Shown one piece after another: positions 38,286 through 46,928 of a DNA stretch of 61,039 bases. The position numbers and the translations under genes are program-made. Under the pieces are notes generated by a model. That model made no database searches. It had not been told where the DNA came from and saw nothing but the letters and a program-made list of their open reading frames with translations. The stretch spans positions 1 through 61,039 of the forward strand of contig JANWUR010000023.1 in assembly GCA_024958655.1 (NCBI GenBank), read 5' to 3'. Origin of the DNA: Cyanobium sp. FGCU6 (lineage in GTDB: Bacteria > Cyanobacteriota > Cyanobacteriia > PCC-6307 > Cyanobiaceae). The number at the start of each line of letters is the position of its first letter. Position 1 is the stretch's first letter.

Positions 38286-38518
38286 TGCAGCGCCTCGAAC
38301 AGCTGGTCCAGCGGGGCGTCGAAGTCGTCGCTGAGCTGGATCTGGCCCCGCATCGCCCCGGGCGCTGCTGCCCGCCGGGCCGGAGCTTTCCAGCCCACAA
38401 GCCGCGCAATCGGTACGCCCGCCCGGGAGATCACCACCTCCTCCCCCTGCTCCACCATCTGCAGCAGCTGGGACAGCTGGGTTTTGGCCTGGTGGATGTT
38501 CACCGGCTCCATCGTCAC
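38282..38518 (-). CDS. Phd/YefM-family antitoxin
   Basis: A 78-aa antitoxin: MEPVNIHQAKTQLSQLLQMV, VVISRAGVPIARLVGWK, then a flexible tail ending DDFDAPLDQLFEAL, the typical toxin-binding end. Start at 38518 or at the second Met (38512). A palindrome lies 8 bp upstream. Confidence 0.85.
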   Translation of the reverse strand: MTMEPVNIHQAKTQLSQLLQMVEQGEEVVISRAGVPIARLVGWKAPARRAAAPGAMRGQIQLSDDFDAPLDQLFEALQ

Positions 38519-38525
38519 CCCACTG

Positions 38526-38540
38526 AACTAAGGCTTAGTT
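38526..38540. promoter_or_regulatory. Palindromic operator of the Phd/VapC module
   Basis: AACTAAG-G-CTTAGTT is a perfect 7-bp dyad with a one-base centre, followed by an extra TAGTTT half-site. It is placed immediately before the antitoxin start, as for Phd/YefM autorepression. Confidence 0.6.
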
Positions 38541-38658
38541 TAGTTTGCCCATGCCCCGCTGGGTGAGGAGCTGATTGCCCATCCATCAAGGCGCCTGTCC
38601 GGCGGCCGTCTCCTCAGCTCAGCAGCCGTTGCGCCAGATCCTCGGGCCCCCGGAAGAT

Positions 38659-39750
38659 CTACCGTCGACCATCCTTGCCGGCAACCAGCAGCCCACGCCC
38701 CGCCAGCTTCTGCAGCTCACAGCGAGCGGTCTGATGGCTCACGCCGTGACTGTTCTGGTGGGACACCACCGAATAGTGGCAGCCGCAATGCCGCAGGGCG
38801 TGGCGCAGCAGCGCCAGTTGCCGGTGGTTCAGCCCCTCCATCACATCCAGTATCTGCTGCATGGCCCCCACCTCACTGGCCTTGCGCTCCAGATAGGCAT
38901 GCAGGCTGACGATGGCCTGCTGGATCACCCTCACCTGGGCCAGCAGGACATAGGTGAGGTCGTTGTCGTCGTTTTCGCTGAGCAAAACCGATTTCGCATA
39001 GTGCCCGCGGGCCTTGTTGATCACCGAGAAGATCGAGATGAACTCGAACAGCCAATGGCCCTGGTGCAGCATTGCCTGGTAGAAAGCGCCCGAGCCGTGC
39101 GGTCGTTGCCATCGCATAAGGGATGGTCGCAGGCCAGCCAGAAGTGCAGGGCGATGGCCCGCACCAGTGGGTGAATGAACACCTTCGGTGTCTCACCGTT
39201 GGCAAAGCGGCAGAGGGCCTCCAGTCGCTCGGGCAGCTCTTCGGTTGGAGGCGGCACCTGGAACACGGTGCCGTAGGCTTCATCCAGCACCATCTCCTTG
39301 CCTGGAGAGCGCAACCGGCCGTCATCGGCCGGGTCATCCAGGGTCTCTACGCTCACCAGCCGGTGGAGATCCAGCACCAGCTGCGGTGTGAGCGGCTGGT
39401 ACCGCAACTCCCGGATGCGCTGCATCGTCAGGAAGTTGTTGAGGATCATCCGCTCGGAGCGATCGCGCGGTGGGCGGCGGCTGCGGCATCGCCTTGGCCA
39501 CGTCCCGCGTTGTCGCGGAAGCCTTCATCCGCGAGGAGGTGATCGCCTCCTCCATCAGCGAGCTGAGCAGGTAGCGACCTTGGGTGGAGCGGGTGGTGAC
39601 GGCTTCGGGCGCAACGGCATTGATACCGGCCTGCCTGTCGATCTGATGCAGCCCCTGCATCAGCACAGGCGACTGCGAGAACCAGAAGCCCTTGCCGTTG
39701 GCGGGCCTGGTGCAGATCATCCGGTTGCTCCGGTTGATACGCCCTGATGT
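38659..39750 (-). pseudogene. fic: Fic-domain protein, frameshifted
   Basis: A Fic AMP-transferase gene in at least three frames. The N-terminal part (NAVAPEAVTTRSTQGRYLLS, then LMEEAITSSR) holds the place of the inhibitory helix, but the expected S-x-x-x-E-G reads SSRMKAS, so the Glu is lost. The middle frame (39449-39021) carries the Fic loop HPLCDGNDRTARAL, with Asp at the usual Gly. The last frame carries AMLHQGHWLFEFISIFSVIN and a winged-helix C-terminus. Frameshifts near 39450 and 39090 disrupt it. Confidence 0.75.
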
Positions 39751-40270
39751 TGCGACCCTCCCTGCGCAGCTCCTGCAACAGCTGCCCCTGCATCGGCACC
39801 GCAAGCTCCAGCAGCACCAGCAGCAACCGTCCGGCCAGCAGGGCCAGGCCGCGCTCCTTGTCCAGCGATGCCGCCGCCTGAAGGCTGCCGTGGTCCTGGC
39901 GCTCAGGCACCTGGCAGCCGCTTCCGCGAGGCCCATCCTTTCCCACACGAAGCAGGCTCACTCGGAGATGGCCCGGCGCTACGGCATCGCCAGAAGGAAA
40001 ACGAGCTTCCGGCGGAGCGGTGACAATCCCTGATCGGTTCACACCTGAACCCATTGCTGAATGGCGACCGCCAGCGCCAGGCAGACCGGTTCCGCTGAAG
40101 CTGCCGGCGTGACAAGTTCGATCAGCAGGCGGCTCAGGGCCAGAATCTTTCGTCGGCTCTCTGTTCTGCAGCGCCGCACTGTGGTGCTGGCAACACCCTG
40201 GGCGGGTGCCTCGGGGTGGCGCAGATGGGGGTGCCAGATGGCACCGCAGAACCAGGGCGGCAACCCGTCC
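39751..40270. other. Stretch without an assignable gene
   Basis: About 520 bp between the broken fic gene and the metallothionein promoter. Open frames exist on both strands but look like GC-driven shadows; part may be the lost N-terminus of fic. Confidence 0.4.
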
Positions 40271-40279
40271 ATTCGCCGA

Positions 40280-40311
40280 TTGACTCTCCCCTCCACAGGA
40301 GAGTGGATGCT
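40280..40311 (+). promoter_or_regulatory. MerR-type operator-promoter of the metallothionein-like gene
   Basis: TTGACT (40280-40285), a 20-bp spacer and GATGCT (40306-40311). An inverted repeat ACTCTCC-N8-GGAGAGT runs through the spacer. It is the same arrangement and nearly the same sequence as the site in front of the DUF305 gene (25460-25490), including the flanking TTGACTCTCC and GGAGAGTG. Confidence 0.75.
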
Positions 40312-40366
40312 TGCTGCATGGGCGGGATCGTCCCCGTCCGCCTCGTCCACCCCATCCGGAGATGCC

Positions 40367-40507
40367 ATGACCTGCACCTGTTCCCTCCCCACTCCTCAGC
40401 CCTCCGAGCCTGTGGAGCTCTGCCCCTGCGGCTGCGGCTGCACCGCCGACTGCACCTGCAGCACCGACGGCTCGTGTGACTGCGGCTGCAGCTGCAGCAA
40501 GGGCTGA
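40367..40507 (+). CDS. CxC-rich metallothionein-like peptide
   Basis: A 46-aa peptide with 12 Cys (positions 3, 5, 19, 21, 23, 25, 29, 31, 37, 39, 41, 43), mostly as repeated CxC, and no His. This differs from the cyanobacterial zinc metallothionein SmtA/BmtA, which has 9 Cys plus His in a zinc-finger-like fold. GGAG lies five bases before ATG 40367. The MerR-type promoter upstream predicts metal induction. It likely binds copper or another soft metal; that is inference. Confidence 0.78.
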   Translation: MTCTCSLPTPQPSEPVELCPCGCGCTADCTCSTDGSCDCGCSCSKG

Positions 40508-40564
40508 CAGAGCGGGCGGGGGAGTGCTGCGGCCGTTGCGGGCACCCGTGGACGGACTCCCCGT

Positions 40565-41254
40565 TCAGTCCTTCGGGTGCGTCTGCGGCCGCTCCAGGTA
40601 GCCCTTGACCCACGCCTCGGGGGTCAGCTCTGCGGGCACCCGCGCCAGCAGAGCGGGGCTGCGGAGGATTTCCTCCACCGCTTCACCCAGCAGCGCCACG
40701 GAGCGGCTTCCTGGCAGCTGGTCCTTCAGCCTGTCGCGCACGCTCCAGAGGTACCAGGCACTGCCATCGAGGCCGGCGCGGAACTTCCCCCACACGCGGG
40801 GATCGACCCGGGTGTCGACCACCATGTCGCGGGCGTTGTGCGCCTTGTCGGCGGCCATCACCAGCAAGGCCGCCTCTGATTGGCTGCCCAGCTGCTCGAT
40901 GGTGCGGGTCTTGCGGATGATCCAGGGTTCCTTCTCGCCCCCGAGGGCCACCGGCCCCTCGGTGTCGGTGCAGGCCAGCACGATGTCGGCGACTTCCGTC
41001 CCGAACTGCCGGTCGATCGACGCGTGGCTCTGGCCGGCGTCCTCGATGGCATCGTGCAACAGGGCCGCGATTGCCTGGTCCTCGCTGCCGCCGTCCTCCC
41101 ACACCAGGGCGCTGACGGTGATCAGGTGGGCGATGTAAGGAACCGCCTTGCCTTTCCGCCATTGGTTGCGGTGCAGTTCGGCTGCGCAGGCGAGGGCCTC
41201 GGTGTAGCGAGGGCTGTGGGAGGGGATGCCTGATGGCCGAGTCGCCGTGTCCAT
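40565..41254 (-). CDS. HD-domain small alarmone hydrolase-like protein (Mesh1-like)
   Basis: A 229-aa HD phosphohydrolase resembling the RelA/SpoT hydrolase domain. Conserved residues are H43 (IAHLITVSALV), H67-D68 in AALLHDAIED with E71-D72, and the late VMAADKAHNARD motif. No synthetase, TGS or ACT domain follows, so it is a stand-alone hydrolase, possibly of (p)ppGpp. Substrate is not proven; related stand-alone HD proteins act on other nucleotides. Confidence 0.72.
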   Translation of the reverse strand: MDTATRPSGIPSHSPRYTEALACAAELHRNQWRKGKAVPYIAHLITVSALVWEDGGSEDQAIAALLHDAIEDAGQSHASIDRQFGTEVADIVLACTDTEGPVALGGEKEPWIIRKTRTIEQLGSQSEAALLVMAADKAHNARDMVVDTRVDPRVWGKFRAGLDGSAWYLWSVRDRLKDQLPGSRSVALLGEAVEEILRSPALLARVPAELTPEAWVKGYLERPQTHPKD

Positions 41255-41300
41255 GGCGGTAGGTGTGGGGCTCTGGGTTGGGGGGCTGACTGTTGGGTGA

Positions 41301-41436
41301 CGGAGCTGAGCTGACGGCCCGGCCGCTTGCCGCTGCTGCCGCCAACGCTTCCCATCCTCATGCCCCTGGCCTCCAGCAGCGCCTCATGGAAGGCGGTGAA
41401 GTTCAGCCTCTCCGTGCCATCCTCAAGTAGCCACAC
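41301..41436 (-). pseudogene. Third cyAbrB copy, truncated
   Basis: A fragment matching the middle of both intact cyAbrB proteins: DGTERLNFTAFHEALLEARG, then GKRPGRQLSSVTQQ. The upstream part is reduced to a shifted CGY codon run with the VSTK segment deleted, and the DNA-binding end is missing. It is a decayed duplicate. Confidence 0.8.
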
Positions 41437-41866
41437 TCAAAGCTCCCTGCCACGGGGTAATCCATGCTTGATGAAGTTGATCACCAATAGACACAACCTC
41501 AGACGCCTGGCGGCTCCCGCCATCGGCCATGGCGCCGAACTCTTCTCCGTACTCCACACCTTCCACTCCCCCCTGCCCTGGTTGGTGTGCTTCGGCGGCG
41601 TCGAAGCGACGCAATGAGGAGACGCTCTGAGGCACCTCGGTGCGCAGCTCCACACCGCGGCCGCCAACTCCTGAACCGTTGCTTAGAATAATTGTGAAGA
41701 AATTTTTACTTGTTTAAGGTGACCGTCCAATCGGTCTGCCGGATTGCCCTCCCCCCCCCCCCCCCCCCCCCCCCTGGCTGCTCCCGCTGAATAGCCAGTC
41801 GCGCCGTTCCCGATGTAGAGCTTTCCACAAGCCTGCCTCGCCTTTCTGCCTGTTGCTCTCGCCGCC
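41437..41866. other. 430-bp leader region with a C23 tract
   Basis: No convincing gene. An AT-rich patch with a -10-like TAGAAT at about 41685-41690 precedes the C homopolymer and the diguanylate cyclase start. Short minus-strand frames lack features. Confidence 0.5.
41752..41774 (+). repeat. 23-C homopolymer
   Basis: An unbroken run of 23 C, 92 bp before the start of a diguanylate cyclase gene. Tracts this long mutate by slippage, and the G-rich complement can fold as a quadruplex. It may be a phase-variable spacer or leader element, or its length may be unreliable in the assembly. Confidence 0.9.
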
Positions 41867-43879
41867 ATGACGCAGAACGGTCTCCCCACCAACGCTGGTC
41901 TGGGAGACCACCACAGCCTTGCTCAGGTGCTGATGCAGGCGCCGGTCGCCATGCTGCTGCTCCGTGCCGATGGCACCGTGTTGGCCGCCAACCAGGCCTG
42001 CGCCCAACTGCTGGGCCGCGATGCGGCCACCCTGCATCAGCTGCAGCTCATCGAGCTGATCCTGCCCGACCACCACGTCGACACCTGCCAGTTGCTGCAG
42101 GAGCTGCTGGCCGGCCGCCACCCCACCCTGCAGCATCACACCCGCTGGCTCCATGCCGATGGCCAACCACTGGACGCCCTGCTGCTCGCCTCCTGTCTGC
42201 CCGGCGGCGATGGCCAGCTGCTGATCCTGCAGCTCATCGCCAGCGGCGACGCCCAGCTCTGGCGCGACCGCAGCCGCGCCGACACCGCCCTCAGCATCAC
42301 CGAAAACATCCCAGCCGGCACCTACGTGATCGGCATCAGCCCGATGGGCTCGCCCCGCTTCACCTTCGTGAGTGATCGCTGGCTGAACATGCTCCAGATC
42401 GAACGCGACGCCGTGCTCGCCGATCCCAGCCTCGCCTACTCCCGCTTTCACCCCGACGACGTGGACGCCTTCACTCGCCTGCAAGACGAGGTGATCGCCG
42501 CGCGCAAGCCGCTCGCATGGGAGGGCCGCATCGTGGTGAACGGCGAAACACGCTGGGTGAGCATCGAATCCCTGCCCCGGGACGGTCTCAACGGCTGCAC
42601 GATCTGGGAGGGGGTGATGGTGGACATCACCAGGCGTCAACAGGCCCTGGCCGAGTTGCAGCAGGAGCGCTCACTGCTGCACACGGTGCTCACCCACATC
42701 GACGCCCACGTGTACATGAAAGACCGCCAGGGCCGCTACCTCTATGCCAACCCAAGCACCGAGAAGCTGCTCGGCACCGGCCAGGGCAGTGTGCAGGGGC
42801 GCAGCGACACCGACCTGTTGCCGCCTGATGTCGCCAGTGCCATCCGTTTGGTGGATCAGCAGGTGTTCCGCCTCGGCGTGCCCTGCCGATTGGAGGAATC
42901 CCTGCCCGATCCCGCCGGCGGTGAGCGCGTGTTCCTCACCGAGAAGCTGCTGCACCGCCAACCCGGCCGGGGGGATTGCCTGATCGGCTTCTCCACCGAC
43001 ATCACCGACCTGCGCCGCGCCTCCCAGCAGCTGGCCGCTTCGGAGGAACACTTCCGTCTGCTGGCCGAAAACTCCAATGATGTCGTCTGCCGCATCGCCG
43101 ACGACGGCTGCTTCCTGTGGATATCTCCCTCGCTCACCACCACCCTCGGCTGGCACCCTGACGAGTGGATCGGCCGACAGGCCGGCGAGCTCCTCCTGCC
43201 CAGCGGCGCGGACAGCCCCAACCCCTACAGCTCCAGCTCCAACCGAACCCGTGAGCAGGTGCTCGCCCGTGATGGTTCGGTCCACTGGGTTGAAAGCCTC
43301 TCCAACCCCTACCGCAACGCCCAGGGCCAGCCGGTGGGCCGCGTGCTGAGCTTCCGCCTGATCGATCAACAGGTGGCCGCCGAGCAACAGCTGCAGCAGC
43401 TGGCCACCACCGATCCCCTCACTGGCGTGGCCAACCGTCGTCAGCTCGAAAGCCAGATCCGCCAGGCCGTCGTCCGCGCCGATCGCTACGCAGAACCCCT
43501 CAGCCTGATCCTCGCCGACGTGGACCACTTCAAGGCCATCAACGATGGCCATGGCCACCAGACCGGCGACCAGGTGCTGATCGCGTTCTGCCGGCGCATC
43601 CGTCAGCAGCTGCGCTGCAGCGATGTGTTCGGGCGCTGGGGCGGCGAGGAGTTTCTGATCCTTCTCCCCCAGGGCAGCCTCAGCAGCGCCGCGGCGCTGG
43701 CCGAAAAACTGCGCCAGCTGATCGCCGCCAGCCCCTTCCCCCAGGTGGGCCGTGTCACCGCCAGCTTCGGGGTGGCAGCCCGCATCCCCCACGAGCCTGA
43801 CCACGCCTGGTTCCAACGGGTCGACAGCCAGCTCTATGCCGCCAAGACCGCCGGCCGCAACCGGGTTCACAGCGGCTGA
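41867..43879 (+). CDS. Multi-PAS diguanylate cyclase
   Basis: A 670-aa cytosolic protein without membrane segments. About four PAS domains are seen: near 15-125, 135-255, 265-385 (with the conserved YMKDRQGRYLYAN) and 390-505. The GGDEF domain follows LATTDPLTGVANRR. Active site GGEEF is at 592-596; the feedback RxxD site is RCSD at 583-586. It makes c-di-GMP in response to an unknown signal. No EAL domain. Its leader contains the C23 tract. Confidence 0.9.
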   Translation: MTQNGLPTNAGLGDHHSLAQVLMQAPVAMLLLRADGTVLAANQACAQLLGRDAATLHQLQLIELILPDHHVDTCQLLQELLAGRHPTLQHHTRWLHADGQPLDALLLASCLPGGDGQLLILQLIASGDAQLWRDRSRADTALSITENIPAGTYVIGISPMGSPRFTFVSDRWLNMLQIERDAVLADPSLAYSRFHPDDVDAFTRLQDEVIAARKPLAWEGRIVVNGETRWVSIESLPRDGLNGCTIWEGVMVDITRRQQALAELQQERSLLHTVLTHIDAHVYMKDRQGRYLYANPSTEKLLGTGQGSVQGRSDTDLLPPDVASAIRLVDQQVFRLGVPCRLEESLPDPAGGERVFLTEKLLHRQPGRGDCLIGFSTDITDLRRASQQLAASEEHFRLLAENSNDVVCRIADDGCFLWISPSLTTTLGWHPDEWIGRQAGELLLPSGADSPNPYSSSSNRTREQVLARDGSVHWVESLSNPYRNAQGQPVGRVLSFRLIDQQVAAEQQLQQLATTDPLTGVANRRQLESQIRQAVVRADRYAEPLSLILADVDHFKAINDGHGHQTGDQVLIAFCRRIRQQLRCSDVFGRWGGEEFLILLPQGSLSSAAALAEKLRQLIAASPFPQVGRVTASFGVAARIPHEPDHAWFQRVDSQLYAAKTAGRNRVHSG

Positions 43880-43940
43880 GCAGGGAAAGGCCAGGGGCCA
43901 AAACGCCGGGTGTTGTTGCGCTCAGGCTGCAGCTCCACGC

Positions 43941-44777
43941 TCACAGGCGTCCCAGACCCTCGGCCAGACCCTCCACCACCCCGCAGAGGAAGGGCAGATC
44001 CAAGGTGTCGATCGTGTCGCTCATCCGGTGGTAGTTGGGGTTCCGCATGAAGGAGGTGTCGGTGACCATCAGGGCGTCGTAGCCCTGATCCCAGAAGGGG
44101 CTGTGGTCGCTGAGGCGCACATCGGGGATGGGGCGGCCCGCGAAGGGCACCGGCAGCACCCGGGTGGGCACGTGGCGGCCCATCGCCCGGGCCAGCGCCG
44201 GCAGCATCGGGCAGGCCGCCACATTGGCGATCAGGGCGATGAAGTCGCCGGTGACGCCATAGATCCGGCGCATGCCCGGAACGGGGTAGGCCTGCTGCTC
44301 ACTGGTGAAGGCGAGCATCTCCAGGCTGACCATCAGCTCCAGGGGCTGGCCTGCGGTGCGCAGCTCCCGGGCCAGGGCGCGGCTGCCGAGCATCCCCCAC
44401 TCCTCCTGATCAAAGGCCACGATCCACACCGGCCGCCGGGGCGGGTGTTGGCTCCAGCGGCTGGCCAGCTCCAGCAGGGCGGCCACGCCGCTGGCATTGT
44501 CGTCGGCACCGATCGACTGCAGCGGTCCGTCGTAGTGGGCCCCCACCAGCAGGGGCGCCAGATCGGCGTTCCGGCCCGGGAGCCGCAGGATCAGGTTGAT
44601 GCCGGCCTCGCTGTCTTCTTGGAAGGCGTGCTCCTCCACGGTGCCCAGTGCCTGCAGGTGCTCGCGGAGGTAGCTGCGAACGCTCAGCAGCCCCAGGGGA
44701 TCCCACTGGGCGTGCCGAGGCCGGGCCAGCTCCTGGAGGTGGGCCAGCAGGCGGGCGTTCAGGGCCGGGCGGGTCAT
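43941..44777 (-). CDS. M28-family zinc aminopeptidase
   Basis: A 278-aa metallopeptidase. Zinc ligands and catalytic residues are readable: H81 in GAHYDGPLQ, D92 in GADDNASG, E125/E126 in FDQEEWGMLGS, E153 in SLEMLAFTS and the late His in NPNYHRMSDT. There is no signal peptide, so it is probably cytosolic. Start ATG 44777 is used; an upstream extension to 44867 is His-rich shadow. Confidence 0.87.
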   Translation of the reverse strand: MTRPALNARLLAHLQELARPRHAQWDPLGLLSVRSYLREHLQALGTVEEHAFQEDSEAGINLILRLPGRNADLAPLLVGAHYDGPLQSIGADDNASGVAALLELASRWSQHPPRRPVWIVAFDQEEWGMLGSRALARELRTAGQPLELMVSLEMLAFTSEQQAYPVPGMRRIYGVTGDFIALIANVAACPMLPALARAMGRHVPTRVLPVPFAGRPIPDVRLSDHSPFWDQGYDALMVTDTSFMRNPNYHRMSDTIDTLDLPFLCGVVEGLAEGLGRL

Positions 44778-44843
44778 GGGGCTGAGGCGAGTTCCAGACT
44801 GGTGGTGATGCTGTAGTGGCTGAAATCCCTCACCAGCCTGCCG

Positions 44844-44945
44844 ATGCTGGTGGGGCAGGCGGTGCACGAGGTTCTGGCGGTCCTGCTCAGGCGGCTGCTG
44901 CGCACCAGTGAACCGATCGATCGGGAGCGTTTCGGCCGCTCTTAG
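44844..44945 (+). pseudogene. Short remnant resembling a PD-(D/E)XK nuclease N-terminus
   Basis: A 33-codon stretch, MLVGQAVHEVLAVLLRRLLR continuing to a stop. It recalls the GxxVHevL helix at the start of Cas4/RecB-like nucleases. An in-frame stop lies just upstream. Too short for a firm call. Confidence 0.3.
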
Positions 44946-45027
44946 GGTCCGCCGCTGTGGACGGGCGCGACCGGAATCCGCTTCTCAATCGACACGCAGG
45001 AGACGAGGGAGTTGCTCGTTCCGGTTC

Positions 45028-45483
45028 CTACGCCCTGATCCCGGCACCGATCAGGCTGAGCTGGGCGCCATCGCCGAGGCGGTAGTAGTGCTGAAACAGC
45101 CGCGCGTAGCTCTGCTTGCCCACACCCGTGATGGCAGCCAGTTGCCGGAAGCGGGATGGAACCGCAGCAGCGAGCAGGGCGGAACGCACCTTGCCCTTGA
45201 GGAAGGGCGGCAGCTCCCCCATCCTGTGGTCTCGGGCGAAGGCATGGAGCATGGCGGCCTCCTCACCCTGGGCCGGTTCCGTATCAGCGCACAGGTAGAC
45301 GGTGAGGTCTGGCAGGTTGGCCAGATGGCGTTCGATCAATGTCCTGACCTCCTCCCACGCCAGGCCGCCTCGATCTCCCGCCTCCGTCTGCACTTCGGGC
45401 GGCAGGGCCAGCCGGTGCAGAAGCCCTGCTTCATGCCCGTGCACAGGGCGCAGGCCGTCGCCCGCCAGCTGCAGGCGTGCCAC
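45028..45483 (-). CDS. Hypothetical protein
   Basis: About 151 aa from a GTG at 45483; the frame is open further upstream and the start is uncertain. The C-terminal part (LPPFLKGKVRSALLAAAVPS, then ITGVGKQSYARLFQHYYRLG) is helical and looks like a folded, possibly nucleic-acid-binding domain. No family is recognised. Codon use is like the core genes. Confidence 0.5.
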   Translation of the reverse strand: MARLQLAGDGLRPVHGHEAGLLHRLALPPEVQTEAGDRGGLAWEEVRTLIERHLANLPDLTVYLCADTEPAQGEEAAMLHAFARDHRMGELPPFLKGKVRSALLAAAVPSRFRQLAAITGVGKQSYARLFQHYYRLGDGAQLSLIGAGIRA

Positions 45484-45599
45484 ATCGGCCTGGTGGCTGT
45501 GCTCTGAGGCCTCTGAACATTGTTGTTGATCAGGAATCGACCATTCATGTACAAGGAGATCGGCGCCGTAGCGTCGTTGGCGATGAGTCACTGCTGACA

Positions 45600-46928
45600 A
45601 TGACCGACTATCGACTTCCTGGTAACAAAGAATACCAAGAGAGTCTCTTTCCATGCCCGTCACTGCTGGATCCGGAAATCCGCCAGAAAGAATCGCTGGA
45701 GGAACCAGCCGACGTCATTCGCCATTTTGTGGCCAGCTCCCTCGTCGAGGATGGGATCGGCACCAAGGCAGACAGTCTGAGAGTGGCGCTGATCGACAAC
45801 AATCACGGCTATCGGGTCAGCTTCCAGCCGCTGCCGGGCTTCGAGGAACAGGCGGAGGCCTTCGCCGCGATGCACCAGAGAATTCTCGATGCGGATCACT
45901 ACGGCCTGGGCCTGCGGGGCGCTGAGGCATGCCGGCGAACTCCAGCCTGGAATCCGATGGCACCCCATCCGGTGAACGCCAGCGATGGTCCCTGCGAATG
46001 GATCCCCTATCTGCCGCTGGGGATGCCGTTGGTGAATCATCGGGCCGTGGTGCTCATGCACTATCCGCCCATCGTTGCCTACCGAAAAGCCGACTACCTC
46101 AACAACATGACGCTGAGACGCTGGGCGCAACTGCTCAGCTGCGCAGGCGTGGAGACAAGCAGCCATTACCATTCGATTCTCGATGTGAATCCGATTGCGG
46201 CACCGGGTTCCGGGCAGAGCGAATACGCCAACGACTACTTCCCGATCAGCCTCACGTCACAGTTCTTCGATAACGAAGCCGAAGGGCTGACCTATGTGCG
46301 CACGATGCTTGAGTTGATGCTCAACCCACCCTGGAATCGCGACAGCCCCTGCACACTACCGCTGCTTGTCTGCGGCTCTCCACTCTACGATCCGCAGGCG
46401 GTGGGATGGTTTCGGGTTCGATACAAGGATGTTCTGCCAACAAACAACCACGGAATCCCCCAGGCCAATGCCTTGCAGGTGGGTTTCATCTCCATCTTTG
46501 AAAGCAGCGAGAAACCAACCCCATATATGATTGGTAATCACATGATTGCTGCAGGTGTCACAGGATCATGCGATGGCAAACCAGATCGTCTTCCCAACAT
46601 CCGCACCTACGAAGCGCAGGACCTGGTGGCGGCATCCTGGCTCCACACTTACTACGAACAGACTCAGAAGGGAGAGACATTTGATCCGGTGAATGCCAGG
46701 AGCCAGGCATGCCTACGCTGGTTCGGCAATCCCGACGGGATTGGAGCGCCCAAGCCAGAGAAGCGGGGTGACATGGAAACCATCTGCGCACTGGCTCAGA
46801 TGGACCTCTGTTTCGATTACAAGAGGATTGCGCCGATGTACAGCTATGAGGAGGCCTTGCAGCGCTGCCGTCAGCGCGGGGGGGACGACTTATCTCCCTG
46901 CTTTGGTTGCGGTCCGCTGGCAGGCTGA
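45600..46928 (+). CDS. Unrecognised 442-aa protein
   Basis: A soluble protein of mixed composition, MTDYRLPGNKEYQESLFPCP at the start and CFGCGPLAG at the end. Notable features are many Pro and Tyr residues, the segment GMPLVNHRAVVLMHYPPIVA and YYEQTQKGETFDP. No signal peptide or membrane helix is seen. It matches no family known to me. It opens the lower-GC island and overlaps the convergent 1790-aa gene by 58 bp at its 3' end. Start ATG 45600 was chosen; the open frame reaches 45477. Confidence 0.65.
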   Translation: MTDYRLPGNKEYQESLFPCPSLLDPEIRQKESLEEPADVIRHFVASSLVEDGIGTKADSLRVALIDNNHGYRVSFQPLPGFEEQAEAFAAMHQRILDADHYGLGLRGAEACRRTPAWNPMAPHPVNASDGPCEWIPYLPLGMPLVNHRAVVLMHYPPIVAYRKADYLNNMTLRRWAQLLSCAGVETSSHYHSILDVNPIAAPGSGQSEYANDYFPISLTSQFFDNEAEGLTYVRTMLELMLNPPWNRDSPCTLPLLVCGSPLYDPQAVGWFRVRYKDVLPTNNHGIPQANALQVGFISIFESSEKPTPYMIGNHMIAAGVTGSCDGKPDRLPNIRTYEAQDLVAASWLHTYYEQTQKGETFDPVNARSQACLRWFGNPDGIGAPKPEKRGDMETICALAQMDLCFDYKRIAPMYSYEEALQRCRQRGGDDLSPCFGCGPLAG

